Shown piece by piece: positions 34,897 through 44,707 of a stretch of DNA of 64,000 nucleotides. The DNA comes from Pseudomonas sp. Seg1 (GTDB lineage Bacteria; Pseudomonadota; Gammaproteobacteria; Pseudomonadales; Pseudomonadaceae): NCBI RefSeq assembly GCF_018326005.1, contig NZ_AP021903.1:5731001-5795000 (forward strand). The letters run 5' to 3'. The notes under the pieces were generated by a model. It had not been told where the DNA came from. It searched no databases and was given only the letters and a program-made list of their open reading frames with translations. Both the position numbers and the translations under genes were made by a program. Positions within the stretch are counted from its first letter, which is position 1. Each line of letters opens with the position of its first letter.

Positions 34897-35005
34897 GATC
34901 GTTCCCACGCTCTGCGTGGGAATGCAGCCATGGACGCTCTGCGTCCCAAAAAGCGTGACGCGGAGCGTCACAGGAGGCGTTACCACGCAGAGCGTGGGAA
35001 CGATC
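34897..35005. repeat. Inverted GATCGTTCCCACGC repeat element
   Basis: GATCGTTCCCACGCTCTGCG and its inverse CGCAGAGCGTGGGAACGATC bound a 109-bp element with internal GCTCTGCGTCCC / GGAGCGTCACAGG complementarity. It is the common Pseudomonas 'GTTCCCACGCTCTGCGTGGG' dispersed repeat, not an IS end: no transposase is present. Confidence 0.75.
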
Positions 35006-35010
35006 AGTCA

Positions 35011-35307
35011 CTACAAGCCGCCAGTCGCCTGAAAACCCACGCCAATCACCGTGAGCAAAGACAACGGCAAAAGCAGCGTATCCAGCAAAGCACTCGCCGG
35101 CAGATCCACCCCCGGATAACTCGGCGCCTCAGCACCGAACCGATCCACCGCGCAACACCCGCCATTCATCGCATACAAATCCAGCCGCGTTCCGGAGTAC
35201 ACCACTGGCGCCCCGGGCTTGGCCGCATCGAGCGTTCGCGCCGTAGCGCACCCGGCCAATTGCAGCGCCAACAGCATCATCAGCAGAGATGCCAGCAGCT
35301 TATTCAT
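35011..35307 (-). CDS. YceK/YidQ family lipoprotein
   Basis: 98-residue lipoprotein. Signal [20 protein letters not shown], then [15 protein letters not shown], a CC pair near residue 51-52, and the hydrophobic C-terminus [16 protein letters not shown], which is the YceK/YidQ pattern with '[14 protein letters not shown]'. Function unknown. Its start overlaps the ubiX stop by 8 bp, so it is probably translated from the mpl-ubiX transcript. Confidence 0.85.
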   Translation of the reverse strand: MNKLLASLLMMLLALQLAGCATARTLDAAKPGAPVVYSGTRLDLYAMNGGCCAVDRFGAEAPSYPGVDLPASALLDTLLLPLSLLTVIGVGFQATGGL

Positions 35308-35947
35308 CGCTGCTCAGATGATGCTCGCCCCAACGCGGCAGCATGTCCTGAGGAATACCCAGCAGATTGAGAATCCGCGCCACGACGAAATCGATCAGGT
35401 CATCGATGGTCTGCGGCTGGTGATAGAAGCCTGGCGAGGCCGGCAGAATGGTCACGCCCATGTTCGACAGCTTGAGCATGTGCTCCAGATGAATGCTCGA
35501 ATACGGTGCTTCGCGCGGCACCAGAATCAACTGGCGACGCTCCTTCAACGTCACGTCTGCCGCACGTTCGATCAGGTTGTTGCAAGCGCCCGTGGCAATC
35601 GCCGACAACGTACCGGTCGAACACGGCACCACCACCATCGCTGCGGGTGCACCGGAGCCCGAAGCCACCGGCGACATCCAGTCTTCCTTGCCGTACACGC
35701 GGATCTGCCCGGCGGCTGCGCCGGTGTATTCGGTGAGGAACGCCTGCATCATCTGCGGCTTGGGCGGCAGTGTGACGTCGGTCTCGGTGGCCATCACCAG
35801 TTGCGCTGCCTTGGAGATCAGGAAGTGCACCTCGCGATCTTCACGCACCAGACAATCGAGCAGGCGCAAACCGTACTGCGCGCCTGAGGCGCCGGTCATC
35901 GCCAGCGTGATGCGTTCCGGGCCGCCGTTCTGCGAAAAAGTGTTCAT
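35300..35947 (-). CDS. ubiX: Flavin prenyltransferase UbiX
   Basis: Makes prenylated FMN, the cofactor for UbiD decarboxylases such as the one in ubiquinone synthesis. The product is 215 residues. Markers: [60 protein letters not shown] and [20 protein letters not shown]. The start at 35947 ([13 protein letters not shown]) overlaps the mpl stop by 4 nt (ATGA), evidence of coupling. A longer in-frame extension upstream runs inside mpl and is not real. Confidence 0.95.
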   Translation of the reverse strand: MNTFSQNGGPERITLAMTGASGAQYGLRLLDCLVREDREVHFLISKAAQLVMATETDVTLPPKPQMMQAFLTEYTGAAAGQIRVYGKEDWMSPVASGSGAPAAMVVVPCSTGTLSAIATGACNNLIERAADVTLKERRQLILVPREAPYSSIHLEHMLKLSNMGVTILPASPGFYHQPQTIDDLIDFVVARILNLLGIPQDMLPRWGEHHLSSDE

Positions 35948-37293
35948 TGCAGCGCCTCGGCGAGTTTGCCGTGCAGGCCGCCGAAGCCGCCATTGCTCAT
36001 GATCACCACGTGGGTGCCGGGCTGAGCCTGGCTCTTCACGCGATCGATGATGCCTTCCAGCGAATCGCTGACAATCGACGGCACGCTGCACAGCGCAGCA
36101 GTCGCGCCCAGATCCCAGCCAAGATTGGCCGGCGCGTACCAGATCACCTGGTCGGCGTCGTTCACACTCTCCGGCAAACCGTCACGGTGCGCGCCGAGTT
36201 TCATCGAGTTGGAGCGCGGCTCGATGATCGCGATCAGCGGTGCATCGCCGATGCGCTTGCGCAGGCCGTCGAGCGTGGTGGCAATGGCGGTCGGATGATG
36301 GGCGAAGTCGTCGTAAATGGTGATGCCGCGCACTTCAGCGACTTTCTCCATGCGCCGTTTGACGTTCTTGAACGCACTCAACCCGGCAATGCCCATCGAC
36401 GGCACGACGCCGACGTGACGCGCCGCCGCCAGCGCGGCCAAGGCATTGGCGACGTTGTGCTGACCGGTCAGCTCCCACTCGACCGTGCCCTGGGACACGC
36501 CTTCGAACATCACCTCGAACGCCGAGCCATCGTCTTTCAGCAACTTGACTTGCCACTGACCGCCGACGCCGGTGGTCTGCACCGGGGTCCAGCAGCCCAT
36601 CTCGATCACACGCTGCAAGGCCGGCTCGGTGGTCGGGTGGATCACCAGGCCTTCGCTCGGGATCGTACGCACCAGATGATGGAATTGCCGCTCGATCGCT
36701 GGCAGATCAGGGAAGATGTCCGCGTGATCGAACTCAAGGTTGTTGAGGATCGCGGTGCGTGGGCGGTAGTGAACGAACTTCGAACGTTTGTCGAAGAACG
36801 CGCTGTCGTATTCGTCGGCTTCGATCACAAAGAACGGCGTACCGCCCAGACGTGCGGATACCGAGAAGTTCTGCGGCACGCCGCCGATCAGGAAACCCGG
36901 GCTCATGCCGGCGTGCTCCAGTACCCAGGCGAGCATGCTGCTGGTGGTGGTTTTGCCGTGGGTGCCAGCGACAGCCAAGACCCAGCGACCTTGCAGCACA
37001 TGATCGGCCAGCCACTGCGGGCCGGATACGTACGGCAGGCCTTTGTTCAGCACATATTCCACCGCTGGATTGCCGCGGGACATGGCGTTGCCGATCACCA
37101 CCAGATCCGGCGCCGGATCGAGCTGGGCCGGGTCGTAGCCCTGAGTCAGCTGAATGCCTTGGGCTTCAAGCTGTGTGCTCATCGGCGGATAGACGTTGGC
37201 GTCGGAGCCGGTCACGTGATGGCCCAGCTCTTTGGCCAGTACGGCCATCGAGCCCATGAAAGTCCCGCAGATACCCAGAATATGAATGTGCAT
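35944..37293 (-). CDS. mpl: UDP-N-acetylmuramate:L-alanyl-gamma-D-glutamyl-meso-diaminopimelate ligase
   Basis: Murein-recycling ligase that reattaches the salvaged tripeptide to UDP-MurNAc. The product is 449 residues and begins [20 protein letters not shown]. The Mur-ligase ATP loop is [16 protein letters not shown], followed by [20 protein letters not shown] and [17 protein letters not shown]. Location is cytoplasmic. It cooperates functionally with ldcA at 3643, which trims recycled tetrapeptides. It is followed by ubiX with ATGA overlap. Confidence 0.96.
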   Translation of the reverse strand: MHIHILGICGTFMGSMAVLAKELGHHVTGSDANVYPPMSTQLEAQGIQLTQGYDPAQLDPAPDLVVIGNAMSRGNPAVEYVLNKGLPYVSGPQWLADHVLQGRWVLAVAGTHGKTTTSSMLAWVLEHAGMSPGFLIGGVPQNFSVSARLGGTPFFVIEADEYDSAFFDKRSKFVHYRPRTAILNNLEFDHADIFPDLPAIERQFHHLVRTIPSEGLVIHPTTEPALQRVIEMGCWTPVQTTGVGGQWQVKLLKDDGSAFEVMFEGVSQGTVEWELTGQHNVANALAALAAARHVGVVPSMGIAGLSAFKNVKRRMEKVAEVRGITIYDDFAHHPTAIATTLDGLRKRIGDAPLIAIIEPRSNSMKLGAHRDGLPESVNDADQVIWYAPANLGWDLGATAALCSVPSIVSDSLEGIIDRVKSQAQPGTHVVIMSNGGFGGLHGKLAEALQ

Positions 37294-37407
37294 AGTCGAC
37301 CTCGTAAAACATGGCCGCAGGTTAGCGTAGGGAGGGGGAAATCGCACTCTTTAGCTGATGGGGCGGGACGGTTGGGCATGGCATTCGGGCTCGGCTGTAG
37401 ATAGTTG

Positions 37408-37556
37408 CCCCTCACCCCAGCCCTCTCCCGAGGGAGAGGGAACCGATCGATGTCGCTTTCAGATCTTGAGTTCGACTCGATAATCCACGTCGGCGTATCT
37501 CGAAATAACAACTCGGTCAGTCCCCTCTCCCTGCGGGAGAGGGTCAGGGTGAGGGG
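37408..37556. repeat. Inverted repeat CCCTCTCCC..GGGAGAGGG
   Basis: CCCCTCACCCCAGCCCTCTC near the left end and its inverse (GGGAGAGGGTCAGGGTGAGGGG) near the right end bound about 150 bp between mpl and eatR. This is a dispersed Pseudomonas intergenic repeat with strong hairpins at each end. Nothing else is seen between 37294 and 37559. Confidence 0.75.
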
Positions 37557-37559
37557 CTT

Positions 37560-39479
37560 CTAACTGACACAACGCTCAATCCCATGTTTGCGCAGCTTTC
37601 TATAAAGGGTGTTACGGCTTACGCCGAGCCGCAACGCGGTTTGGGTCATGTGCCAACGGGTCTGCTCCAAAGCATTGAGCAATGCCGAGCGTTCGGCGTC
37701 TTCCAGCGGATGATCGGATTGCATAACCTCCAACTCTACCGCCGGCCGTGCCTGACGAATCATCACCGGCAAATCCTCCAGCCCGATCCGCCCTTCATCA
37801 CACAACGCCGCCAGCGTACGCAGCACGTTGCGCAACTGCCGCACGTTCCCCGGCCAATTGAACGCCAGCAATGCTTGCCGCGCCGGCTCTTCGATCAGAA
37901 TCGTTTCGCCGCCCGCCTCCTCGGCCAGCAGGAAATCCAGCAACTGCGATTTATCACTGCGCTCACGCAACGCCGGCAACGCCACTTCCAGGCCATTGAG
38001 CCGGTAATACAGATCCTCGCGAAAACTGCCGTCCGCCACCCGCTCCAGCAGATTGCGGTGAGTGGCGCTGATGATCCGCACGTTTACCGCTTCCGGCTCG
38101 CCGCCGATCGGCACCACCTGTCGATCCTCCAGCACCCGCAACAAGCGTGTCTGCAAGGCCAACGGCATGTCGCCGATTTCATCGAGGAACAACGTGCCGC
38201 CATCGGCCTGCTGCAACTTGCCGCGCATGCCGTCCTTGCGCGCACCGGTGAAGCTGCCGCCGCGATAACCGAACAGCTCGCTCTCGATCAGGCTCTCGGG
38301 AATCGCCGCGCAGTTGAGGGCGACGAAGGCTTTACTGGCGCGTTGGCTGGCCTGATGGACAGCCTTGGCAAACGCCTCTTTGCCGGAGCCGGTCTCGCCG
38401 TTGATCAGCAGCGGCACGTCGCGCTCGAACACGCGCAGGGCTTTGCGGAAGTCCGCTTGCAAAGCCGTATCGCCGAGGCAAATGCTCGATAGACGCGGCG
38501 CCTCCGCCACAACCGACGACGAAGGAATGATCGGCGTCGACTTGCGCGACTCGCCGCGTAATACGGCAAACAAATGTCGCCCATCGCGGGTGCGCAACGG
38601 CCAACTGGCGCTGGCATTGGCACTCGCGCGGCCGAGCAATTCATCCAGCGAACAATCGAAAAACGCCTCCACCGGCTTGCCCAGCAATCCGCCGCGAATA
38701 TGCCCCAGCAGATTCAGCGCACTCTGGTTGACCGCACTGATCCGCCCTTCCCCGTCGAACGCCAGCAAGCCCTCACTGAACAACCCGACCGACTCGGCCT
38801 GCAAGTGAAAACGCAGCAACCACTGGTTATCGAAGCAACGCAGGAAATAGCAGCTCTCGATCATCTTCGCCGACAGATTGACCAGCGCCATGGTGTGGAA
38901 CTGGCTCTGCCGCGAAACGTCGTGGCGCGCCGAGGACACGTCGAGCACCGCGAGCAGTTCGCCATGCGGATCGAACACCGGACTCGCCGAACAGGTCAGA
39001 CCGGTGTGGCGTCCGCGAAAGTGTTCGTCCTGGTGAATGGTCAGCGCCTGACGTTCGACCAGGCAGGTGCCGATGCCATTGGTGCCTTCACAGGCTTCGC
39101 TCCAGTCGGCGCCGAGCCAGAGGCCGGCGCGCTCGAAAATCTTGCGTTCGGCAGGTGCAGTGACACAGTTGAGGATCACCCCGCGCGCATCGGTCAGCAA
39201 AACTGCATGGCCGGCGCCGGAGAGTTGTTGATGCAGGCTGCTCATTTCGTTGCCGGCGATCTGCAACACCTGTTGCAGGCGCTCGCGGCTTTCAAGGACG
39301 CGCCCATGCTCAAGCACCGTGGGCGCCATGCTCAGGGCCGGATCGAGGTGATAGTCCTCGAGACAGCGCAGCCACGAGCGGGCAATCGATGGATCGGCTC
39401 CCGGCCCGTGCAGGTGCGGTTTGCCCTGGGTGGCGGTAAGAACCTGTTGGGCATGGCGACTCAAATGGTTGTCGTGCAT
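37560..39479 (-). CDS. eatR: Sigma-54-dependent activator of ethanolamine catabolism (EatR/AcoR-like)
   Basis: 639-residue bacterial enhancer-binding protein. The N-terminal sensory part includes a GAF-like region (residues about 60-200: TNGIGTCLVERQALTIHQDE) and a PAS-like region (about 225-310: GRISAVNQSALNLLGHIRGG). The AAA+ domain has Walker A LINGETGSGKEAFAKAV, Walker B GGTLFLDEIGDMPLALQ and the sigma-54 contact loop GSFTGA in place of GAFTGA. The C-terminal Fis-type HTH ends TQTALRLGVSRNTLYRKLRK. It is divergent from exaC, whose promoter has a -24/-12 element and an upstream palindrome. In P. aeruginosa the equivalent regulator EatR (PA4021) activates the exaC/eat/eutBC genes in response to ethanolamine, and context here is the same. 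Confidence 0.88.
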   Translation of the reverse strand: MHDNHLSRHAQQVLTATQGKPHLHGPGADPSIARSWLRCLEDYHLDPALSMAPTVLEHGRVLESRERLQQVLQIAGNEMSSLHQQLSGAGHAVLLTDARGVILNCVTAPAERKIFERAGLWLGADWSEACEGTNGIGTCLVERQALTIHQDEHFRGRHTGLTCSASPVFDPHGELLAVLDVSSARHDVSRQSQFHTMALVNLSAKMIESCYFLRCFDNQWLLRFHLQAESVGLFSEGLLAFDGEGRISAVNQSALNLLGHIRGGLLGKPVEAFFDCSLDELLGRASANASASWPLRTRDGRHLFAVLRGESRKSTPIIPSSSVVAEAPRLSSICLGDTALQADFRKALRVFERDVPLLINGETGSGKEAFAKAVHQASQRASKAFVALNCAAIPESLIESELFGYRGGSFTGARKDGMRGKLQQADGGTLFLDEIGDMPLALQTRLLRVLEDRQVVPIGGEPEAVNVRIISATHRNLLERVADGSFREDLYYRLNGLEVALPALRERSDKSQLLDFLLAEEAGGETILIEEPARQALLAFNWPGNVRQLRNVLRTLAALCDEGRIGLEDLPVMIRQARPAVELEVMQSDHPLEDAERSALLNALEQTRWHMTQTALRLGVSRNTLYRKLRKHGIERCVS

Positions 39480-39597
39480 TTCTTATTGTTCTCCCCGAGG
39501 CTCGGCGGCCCAATGCTTGAGGTGACGCCCAGCATCCTCCAGCCGCTCCGGCAATGCAATGCTGGCAAGACTGCCCGGTCACCAGCTGTGCCAAAAG

Positions 39598-39626
39598 CGG
39601 TACACACTGTCACCCAATCTGTACCG
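39598..39626 (+). promoter_or_regulatory. Candidate EatR binding palindrome
   Basis: CGGTACA (39598-39604) and TGTACCG (39620-39626) form a perfect 7-bp inverted repeat with a 15-bp spacer, about 75-100 bp upstream of the -24/-12 promoter, the usual place for an enhancer-binding protein. Assigned to EatR by position only. Confidence 0.55.
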
Positions 39627-39700
39627 AAACCGTCACAGGCGTTATCCGCCCGTCCGACAAAAACCGCGCAAGACCTTGATTTCACTGCCCTGCACGGCAG

Positions 39701-39715
39701 TGGCCCGACCTTTGC
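39701..39715 (+). promoter_or_regulatory. Sigma-54 promoter of exaC
   Basis: TGGCCCGACCTTTGC fits TGGCAC-N5-TTGC with the GG and GC dinucleotides exactly 10 nt apart. Start of transcription expected near 39727, 55 bp before the exaC ATG. The rest of 39480-39781 contains the candidate activator site and no gene. Confidence 0.75.
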
Positions 39716-39781
39716 TCTACGCTTATAGCAAGCGCACTTGCGCGTTTCTCTAATAAGTACAAAGCCAAGGAGAACATCATC

Positions 39782-41302
39782 ATGCGTTACGCTCACCCCG
39801 GTACTGAAGGCGCCAAAGTCTCGTTCAAGAGCAAGTACGGTAACTACATCGGCGGCGAGTTCGTCGCGCCTGTCAAAGGTCAGTACTTCACCAACACCTC
39901 GCCAGTGAATGGCCAACCGATTGCCGAATTCCCCCGCTCCACTGCCGAAGACATCGACAAGGCACTGGACGCCGCCCACGCCGCTGCCGATGCGTGGGGC
40001 GCGACCTCCGTGCAGGCGCGCTCGCTGATCCTGCTGAAAATCGCCGACCGTATCGAACAGAACCTCGAGCTGCTGGCGATCACCGAAACCTGGGACAACG
40101 GCAAAGCCATCCGCGAAACCCTCAACGCCGACATCCCGCTGGCCGCCGACCATTTCCGCTACTTCGCTGGCTGCCTGCGCGCCCAGGAAGGCAGTGCTGC
40201 CGAAATCGACGGCAACACCGTGGCCTATCACATTCATGAACCACTGGGCGTGGTCGGCCAGATCATCCCGTGGAACTTCCCGATTCTGATGGCCGCGTGG
40301 AAACTCGCACCAGCGCTGGCCGCCGGCAACTGCGTGGTGCTCAAGCCTGCCGAGCAGACCCCGCTGGGCATCTCGGTGCTGGTCGAACTGATCGGCGACC
40401 TGCTGCCGCCGGGCGTGCTGAACATTGTTCAGGGCTACGGCAAAGAAGCCGGCGAAGCGCTGGCGACCAGCAAACGCATTGCCAAGATCGCCTTCACCGG
40501 CTCGACCCCGGTCGGCTCGCACATCATGAAATGCGCTGCCGAGAACATTATTCCGTCCACCGTTGAACTGGGTGGCAAATCGCCGAACATCTTCTTCGAA
40601 GACATCATGCAGGCCGAGCCGACTTTCATTGAGAAAGCCGCCGAAGGTCTGGTGCTCGCGTTCTTCAACCAGGGCGAAGTCTGCACCTGCCCGTCCCGCG
40701 CGCTGGTGCAGGAGTCGATCTACGACGAATTCATGCAAGTTGTGATGAAGAAAGTCCTGCAGATCAAACGTGGCGACCCGCTGGACACCGACACCATGGT
40801 CGGCGCCCAGGCGTCGGAACAGCAATTCGACAAAATCCTTTCGTACCTGGAAATCGCCAAGGGCGAAGGCGCCGAACTGCTGACCGGCGGCAAGGTGGAA
40901 AAACTCGAGGGCAGTCTGTCGACCGGCTATTACATCCAGCCGACCCTGCTCAAGGGCACGAACAAAATGCGTGTGTTCCAGGAAGAAATCTTCGGCCCGG
41001 TGGTGAGCATCACCACCTTCAAGGACGAAGCAGAAGCGCTGGCCATCGCCAACGACACCGAGTTCGGCCTCGGCGCCGGCCTGTGGACCCGCGACATCAA
41101 CCGCGCTTATCGCATGGGCCGGGCGATCAAGGCCGGTCGTGTGTGGACCAACTGCTACCACCTGTACCCGGCGCATGCCGCGTTCGGCGGGTACAAGAAG
41201 TCCGGCGTCGGCCGTGAGACGCACAAGATGATGCTCGATCACTATCAGCAGACCAAAAACCTGCTGGTGAGCTACGACATCAATCCGTTGGGCTTCTTCT
41301 AA
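39782..41302 (+). CDS. exaC: NAD-dependent acetaldehyde dehydrogenase (ExaC type)
   Basis: Oxidises acetaldehyde to acetate, removing the toxic product of ethanolamine (and ethanol) breakdown. The 506-residue product starts [24 protein letters not shown] motifs: [34 protein letters not shown] (general-base Glu), [15 protein letters not shown] (nucleophile Cys) and [19 protein letters not shown] is well placed before ATG. It is under the sigma-54 promoter at 39701 and divergent from its likely regulator. Confidence 0.94.
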   Translation: MRYAHPGTEGAKVSFKSKYGNYIGGEFVAPVKGQYFTNTSPVNGQPIAEFPRSTAEDIDKALDAAHAAADAWGATSVQARSLILLKIADRIEQNLELLAITETWDNGKAIRETLNADIPLAADHFRYFAGCLRAQEGSAAEIDGNTVAYHIHEPLGVVGQIIPWNFPILMAAWKLAPALAAGNCVVLKPAEQTPLGISVLVELIGDLLPPGVLNIVQGYGKEAGEALATSKRIAKIAFTGSTPVGSHIMKCAAENIIPSTVELGGKSPNIFFEDIMQAEPTFIEKAAEGLVLAFFNQGEVCTCPSRALVQESIYDEFMQVVMKKVLQIKRGDPLDTDTMVGAQASEQQFDKILSYLEIAKGEGAELLTGGKVEKLEGSLSTGYYIQPTLLKGTNKMRVFQEEIFGPVVSITTFKDEAEALAIANDTEFGLGAGLWTRDINRAYRMGRAIKAGRVWTNCYHLYPAHAAFGGYKKSGVGRETHKMMLDHYQQTKNLLVSYDINPLGFF

Positions 41303-41309
41303 AAACATG

Positions 41310-41337
41310 GGGCGACACTGATGTTTCGGTGTCGCCC
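41310..41337 (+). terminator. Hairpin after exaC
   Basis: GGGCGACAC / GTGTCGCCC with a 10-nt loop, 7 bp after the exaC stop, extended by CATG pairs. No T-run follows. Confidence 0.6.
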
Positions 41338-41345
41338 ATGCGACC

Positions 41346-41505
41346 GCCATCGCTGGCAAGCCAGCTCCCACAGGGTCGTGGGTGAATCCACTTTTTGAGT
41401 TCGACTCAGATCACTGTGGGAGCTGGCTCCCACAGTGTTGTGGGTGAATCCACTTTTTGAGTTCGGCTCAGATCACTGTGGGAGCTGGCTTGCCAGCGAT
41501 GGCGC
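41346..41505. repeat. REP element with internal 62-bp tandem duplication
   Basis: CGCCATCGCTGGCAAGCCAG and the inverse CTGGCTTGCCAGCGATGGCG form the outer ends. Between them a unit containing GTGGGTGAATCCACTTTTTG to CACTGTGGGAGCTGGCT is repeated twice with an offset of 62 bp (41378 and 41440) and only a few differences. It sits between exaC and the eat promoter. Confidence 0.75.
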
Positions 41506-41539
41506 CCTGACTGACACACCACCAATGGGCTGGCCGCTC

Positions 41540-41554
41540 TGGCACGGCACTTGC
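41540..41554 (+). promoter_or_regulatory. Sigma-54 promoter of eat-eutBC
   Basis: TGGCACGGCACTTGC is a near-perfect -24/-12 element (TGGCACG-N4-TTGC, 10 nt between GG and GC). It lies 117 bp upstream of the eat ATG, downstream of the REP block. Confidence 0.82.
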
Positions 41555-41671
41555 GTACCCGTCATTCAGGATTTGCACTGAAACCGCCGCTGCGTGAACA
41601 GCACCTATCCACCTCAACCGCCACACCCGAAAGTCCAATAGATCAAACAATAAAAAAGACAGCGAGGACTT

Positions 41672-43042
41672 ATGACTTCCACCACACAGCTCAAACCCAC
41701 ACTCGGCACCCTGCACCTCTGGGGCATTGCCGTCGGCCTGGTGATCTCCGGCGAATACTTCGGCTGGAGTTATGGCTGGGGCACCGCAGGCACTCTGGGT
41801 TTTCTGGTCACGGCGCTGATGGTCGCGACGATGTACACCTGCTTCATTTTCAGCTTCACCGAACTGACTACTGCAATCCCACATGCCGGCGGGCCGTTTG
41901 CCTACAGCCGTCGGGCGTTCGGCGAGAAGGGCGGACTGATCGCCGGGATCGCCACGCTGATCGAGTTCGTCTTTGCGCCACCGGCGATTGCCATGGCCAT
42001 CGGCGCCTATCTGAATGTGCAGTACCCGGAGCTTGATCCGAAGATCGCGGCGGTTGGCGCGTATTTCGTGTTCATGACCCTGAATATTCTAGGCGTCAGC
42101 ATTGCTGCGACTTTTGAACTGGTGGTCACCGTACTGGCCGTCGCCGAATTGCTGGTGTTCATGGGCGTGGTTGCGCCGGGCTTCAGCTTCAGTAACTTCG
42201 TGCTTAACGGCTGGTCGGGTTCGAACGAATTCACCATGGGCTCAATCCCCGGAATCTTTGCGGCGATACCGTTTGCGATCTGGTTCTTCCTTGCCATCGA
42301 AGGCGCGGCCATGGCCGCCGAAGAAGCCAAAGACCCGAAACGCACAATTCCCAAGGCCTATGTCAGCGGGATTCTGACCCTGGTGTTCCTCGCCATCGGC
42401 GTGATGGTGATGGCCGGCGGTGTCGGCGACTGGCGCCAACTGTCGAACATCAACGACCCGCTGCCACAGGCAATGAAAGCCGTGGTCGGTAACAACTCGA
42501 CATGGATGCACATGCTGGTGTGGATCGGCCTGTTCGGGCTGGTGGCGAGTTTCCACGGCATCATTCTTGGCTACTCGCGACAGTTCTTCGCCCTCGCTCG
42601 CGCCGGTTATCTGCCGAAAAGTCTGGCCAAGCTCTCACGCTTTCAAACGCCACACCGGGCTATTCTGGCCGGCGGCGTGATCGGCATTGCGGCGATCTAC
42701 AGCGACGGTCTGGTCAATCTGCAAGGCATGACGCTGACCGCTGCGATGATCACCATGTCGGTGTTCGGCGCGATCGTGATGTACATCATCAGCATGCTCA
42801 GCCTGTTCAAACTGCGCAAAACCGAGCCGAACCTGGAGCGCACCTTCCGCGCTCCGGGCTACCCGGTGGTGCCAGCCATTGCGCTGTTTCTGGCGCTGGT
42901 GTGTCTGGTGGCGATGGCGTGGTTCAACACGCTGATCGGTTGCGTGTTCCTGGGCTTCATGGCCGCTGGTTATCTGTACTTCCAGCTAACCGCCAAACAA
43001 CGCGCCGAAGCGCCGGCAGACGCTATGCTCGAAGGTATCTAG
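41672..43042 (+). CDS. eat: Ethanolamine permease (APC superfamily)
   Basis: Inner-membrane transporter of 456 residues with about twelve hydrophobic helices. The N-terminus has GTLHLWGIAVGLVISGEYFG, typical of Eat/EutP-type permeases, followed by TTAIPHAGGPFAYSRRAFG, AIEGAAMAAEEAKDPKRTIP and FALARAGYLPKSLAKLSRFQ. It sits between the acetaldehyde dehydrogenase and eutBC under its own sigma-54 promoter, which fits the supply of ethanolamine to EutBC. 'AGCGAGGACTT' before ATG acts as RBS. Confidence 0.93.
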   Translation: MTSTTQLKPTLGTLHLWGIAVGLVISGEYFGWSYGWGTAGTLGFLVTALMVATMYTCFIFSFTELTTAIPHAGGPFAYSRRAFGEKGGLIAGIATLIEFVFAPPAIAMAIGAYLNVQYPELDPKIAAVGAYFVFMTLNILGVSIAATFELVVTVLAVAELLVFMGVVAPGFSFSNFVLNGWSGSNEFTMGSIPGIFAAIPFAIWFFLAIEGAAMAAEEAKDPKRTIPKAYVSGILTLVFLAIGVMVMAGGVGDWRQLSNINDPLPQAMKAVVGNNSTWMHMLVWIGLFGLVASFHGIILGYSRQFFALARAGYLPKSLAKLSRFQTPHRAILAGGVIGIAAIYSDGLVNLQGMTLTAAMITMSVFGAIVMYIISMLSLFKLRKTEPNLERTFRAPGYPVVPAIALFLALVCLVAMAWFNTLIGCVFLGFMAAGYLYFQLTAKQRAEAPADAMLEGI

Positions 43043-43049
43043 TTGCACC

Positions 43050-43074
43050 GGCACCGGGCTTCGAACCCGGTGCC
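43050..43074 (+). terminator. Hairpin after eat
   Basis: GGCACCGGG / CCCGGTGCC with loop CTTCGAA, 8 bp after the eat stop. It resembles a tRNA T-arm on the minus strand, but no tRNA body is present. Probably a transcriptional or processing stem. Confidence 0.4.
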
Positions 43075-43117
43075 CGCTATATAGAAGTGCATACACCTCC
43101 CTTGTGCGGGAGATGAA

Positions 43118-43253
43118 CCTGTGGCGAGGGGATTTATCCCCGATCGGCTGCGAAGCAGTCGTAAACCCATTTATCGCTGTGTAGCTGATACTCCGCGATC
43201 TCAGGGTTTGCGGCCGCTGCGCGCCCCATCGGGGATAAATCCCCTCACCACGG
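43118..43253. repeat. REPIN, copy A
   Basis: CCTGTGGCGAGGGGATTTAT at the left and ATCGGGGATAAATCCCCTCA at the right form inverted ends around a spacer. The first about 50 bp are identical to the element at 62986. It lies between eat and eutB, inside the presumed operon. Confidence 0.85.
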
Positions 43254-43307
43254 AGTCCGTTCCCACAAGGAACTGAGTTATCCACAGAATCAAGAGGACA
43301 CCGCCCC

Positions 43308-44702
43308 ATGGCCGCATTTGCCCATTCCGTCGGCGCCCAGACCTATCGCTTCGACAGCCTCAAGGATGTGATGGCCAAGGCCAGCCCGGCGCGGTCCGGG
43401 GATTTCCTCGCCGGTGTCGCCGCGCTCAATGACGGCGAGCGCGTGGCCGCACAAATGGCGCTGGCCGACATCCCGCTGACGCATTTTTTGCAGGAAGCGC
43501 TGATTCCTTACGAGTCCGATGAAGTCACCCGGCTGATCATCGACACCCACGACAAACAGGCCTTTGCCGTGGTCAGCCACCTCACCGTCGGCGGTTTCCG
43601 CGACTGGCTGCTCAGCGAGGCGGCCGATGAAACCAGCCTGCGCGCCCTCGCCCCCGGACTGACGCCGGAAATGGTCGCGGCGGTGTCGAAGATCATGCGC
43701 GTGCAGGATCTGGTGCTGGTCGCGCAGAAAATTCGCGTGGTGACGAAATTTCGCGGCACCCTCGGCCTGCGCGGGCGTCTGTCGACCCGTCTGCAACCCA
43801 ATCACCCGACCGACGAGCCGTCCGGTATTGCCGCGAGCATTCTAGACGGCCTGCTGTACGGCAACGGCGACGCGATGATCGGCATCAACCCGGCCACCGA
43901 CAGCATCGCCTCGATCTGCGCGATGCTGGAAATGCTCGACGCGGTCATCCAGCGCTACGACATCCCGACTCAGGCCTGCGTGCTGACCCACGTCACCACC
44001 TCGATCGAGGCAATCAACCGTGGGGTGCCGCTGGACCTGGTGTTCCAGTCCATCGCCGGCACCGAAGCGGCCAACGCCAGTTTCGGCATTAACCTGAATG
44101 TCTTGCAGGAAGGCTACGACGCCGGGCTGAGCCTGAATCGCGGCACCCTCGGGCAAAACCTGATGTATTTCGAAACCGGTCAGGGCAGCGCCCTGTCGGC
44201 CAACGCCCATCACGGCGTCGATCAACAGACCTGCGAGACACGGGCCTACGCCGTGGCGCGACATTTCAAGCCGTTTCTGGTGAACACAGTCGTAGGATTT
44301 ATCGGCCCGGAATACCTCTACAACGGCAAACAGATCATCCGCGCCGGCCTCGAAGACCACTTCTGCGGCAAGCTGCTCGGCGTGCCGATGGGCTGCGACA
44401 TCTGCTACACCAACCACGCCGAAGCCGATCAGGACGATATGGACACCCTGTTGACCCTCTTGGGCGTGGCCGGGATCAACTTCATCATGGGCATCCCCGG
44501 CTCCGACGACATCATGCTCAATTACCAGACCACTTCGTTCCACGACGCGCTCTACGCGCGCCAGACTCTGGGTCTGAAACCGGCGCCGGAGTTTGAACAA
44601 TGGCTGGCCAGAATGGGCATCTTCACCCAAGCGGATGGCAAGGTGCATTTCGGCAATAACCTGCCGCCGGCCTTTCGCCAGGCCTTGGCGCAACTGGGAT
44701 GA
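43308..44702 (+). CDS. eutB: Ethanolamine ammonia-lyase, large subunit
   Basis: Adenosylcobalamin-dependent enzyme that, with EutC, converts ethanolamine to acetaldehyde and ammonia. The 464-residue TIM-barrel subunit has the family length. Signatures: [60 protein letters not shown] and [26 protein letters not shown] precedes ATG. The gene continues into eutC with a 5-bp gap. No eut microcompartment shell genes are present, as is normal for Pseudomonas. Confidence 0.97.
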   Translation: MAAFAHSVGAQTYRFDSLKDVMAKASPARSGDFLAGVAALNDGERVAAQMALADIPLTHFLQEALIPYESDEVTRLIIDTHDKQAFAVVSHLTVGGFRDWLLSEAADETSLRALAPGLTPEMVAAVSKIMRVQDLVLVAQKIRVVTKFRGTLGLRGRLSTRLQPNHPTDEPSGIAASILDGLLYGNGDAMIGINPATDSIASICAMLEMLDAVIQRYDIPTQACVLTHVTTSIEAINRGVPLDLVFQSIAGTEAANASFGINLNVLQEGYDAGLSLNRGTLGQNLMYFETGQGSALSANAHHGVDQQTCETRAYAVARHFKPFLVNTVVGFIGPEYLYNGKQIIRAGLEDHFCGKLLGVPMGCDICYTNHAEADQDDMDTLLTLLGVAGINFIMGIPGSDDIMLNYQTTSFHDALYARQTLGLKPAPEFEQWLARMGIFTQADGKVHFGNNLPPAFRQALAQLG

Positions 44703-44707
44703 CTCTT

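Noticed and set aside
34897..35005. Inverted GATCGTTCCCACGC ends considered as an insertion-sequence remnant.
   Set aside because: The element is too short, has no transposase fragment, and matches a common dispersed Pseudomonas intergenic repeat.
41346..41505. Short repeated units that could be mistaken for a CRISPR array.
   Set aside because: Only two units, 62 bp apart, embedded in a REP palindrome, with near-identical 'spacers' and no cas genes.
41468..41884. A 138-codon minus-strand frame over the exaC-eat gap.
   Set aside because: It runs through the REP block and the eat promoter and start, and has no recognisable protein features.
43050..43074. A tRNA-like T-arm (CCGGGTTCGAAGCCCGG on the minus strand) after eat.
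   Set aside because: There is no anticodon or D arm upstream and no matching acceptor strand; treated as a simple hairpin.
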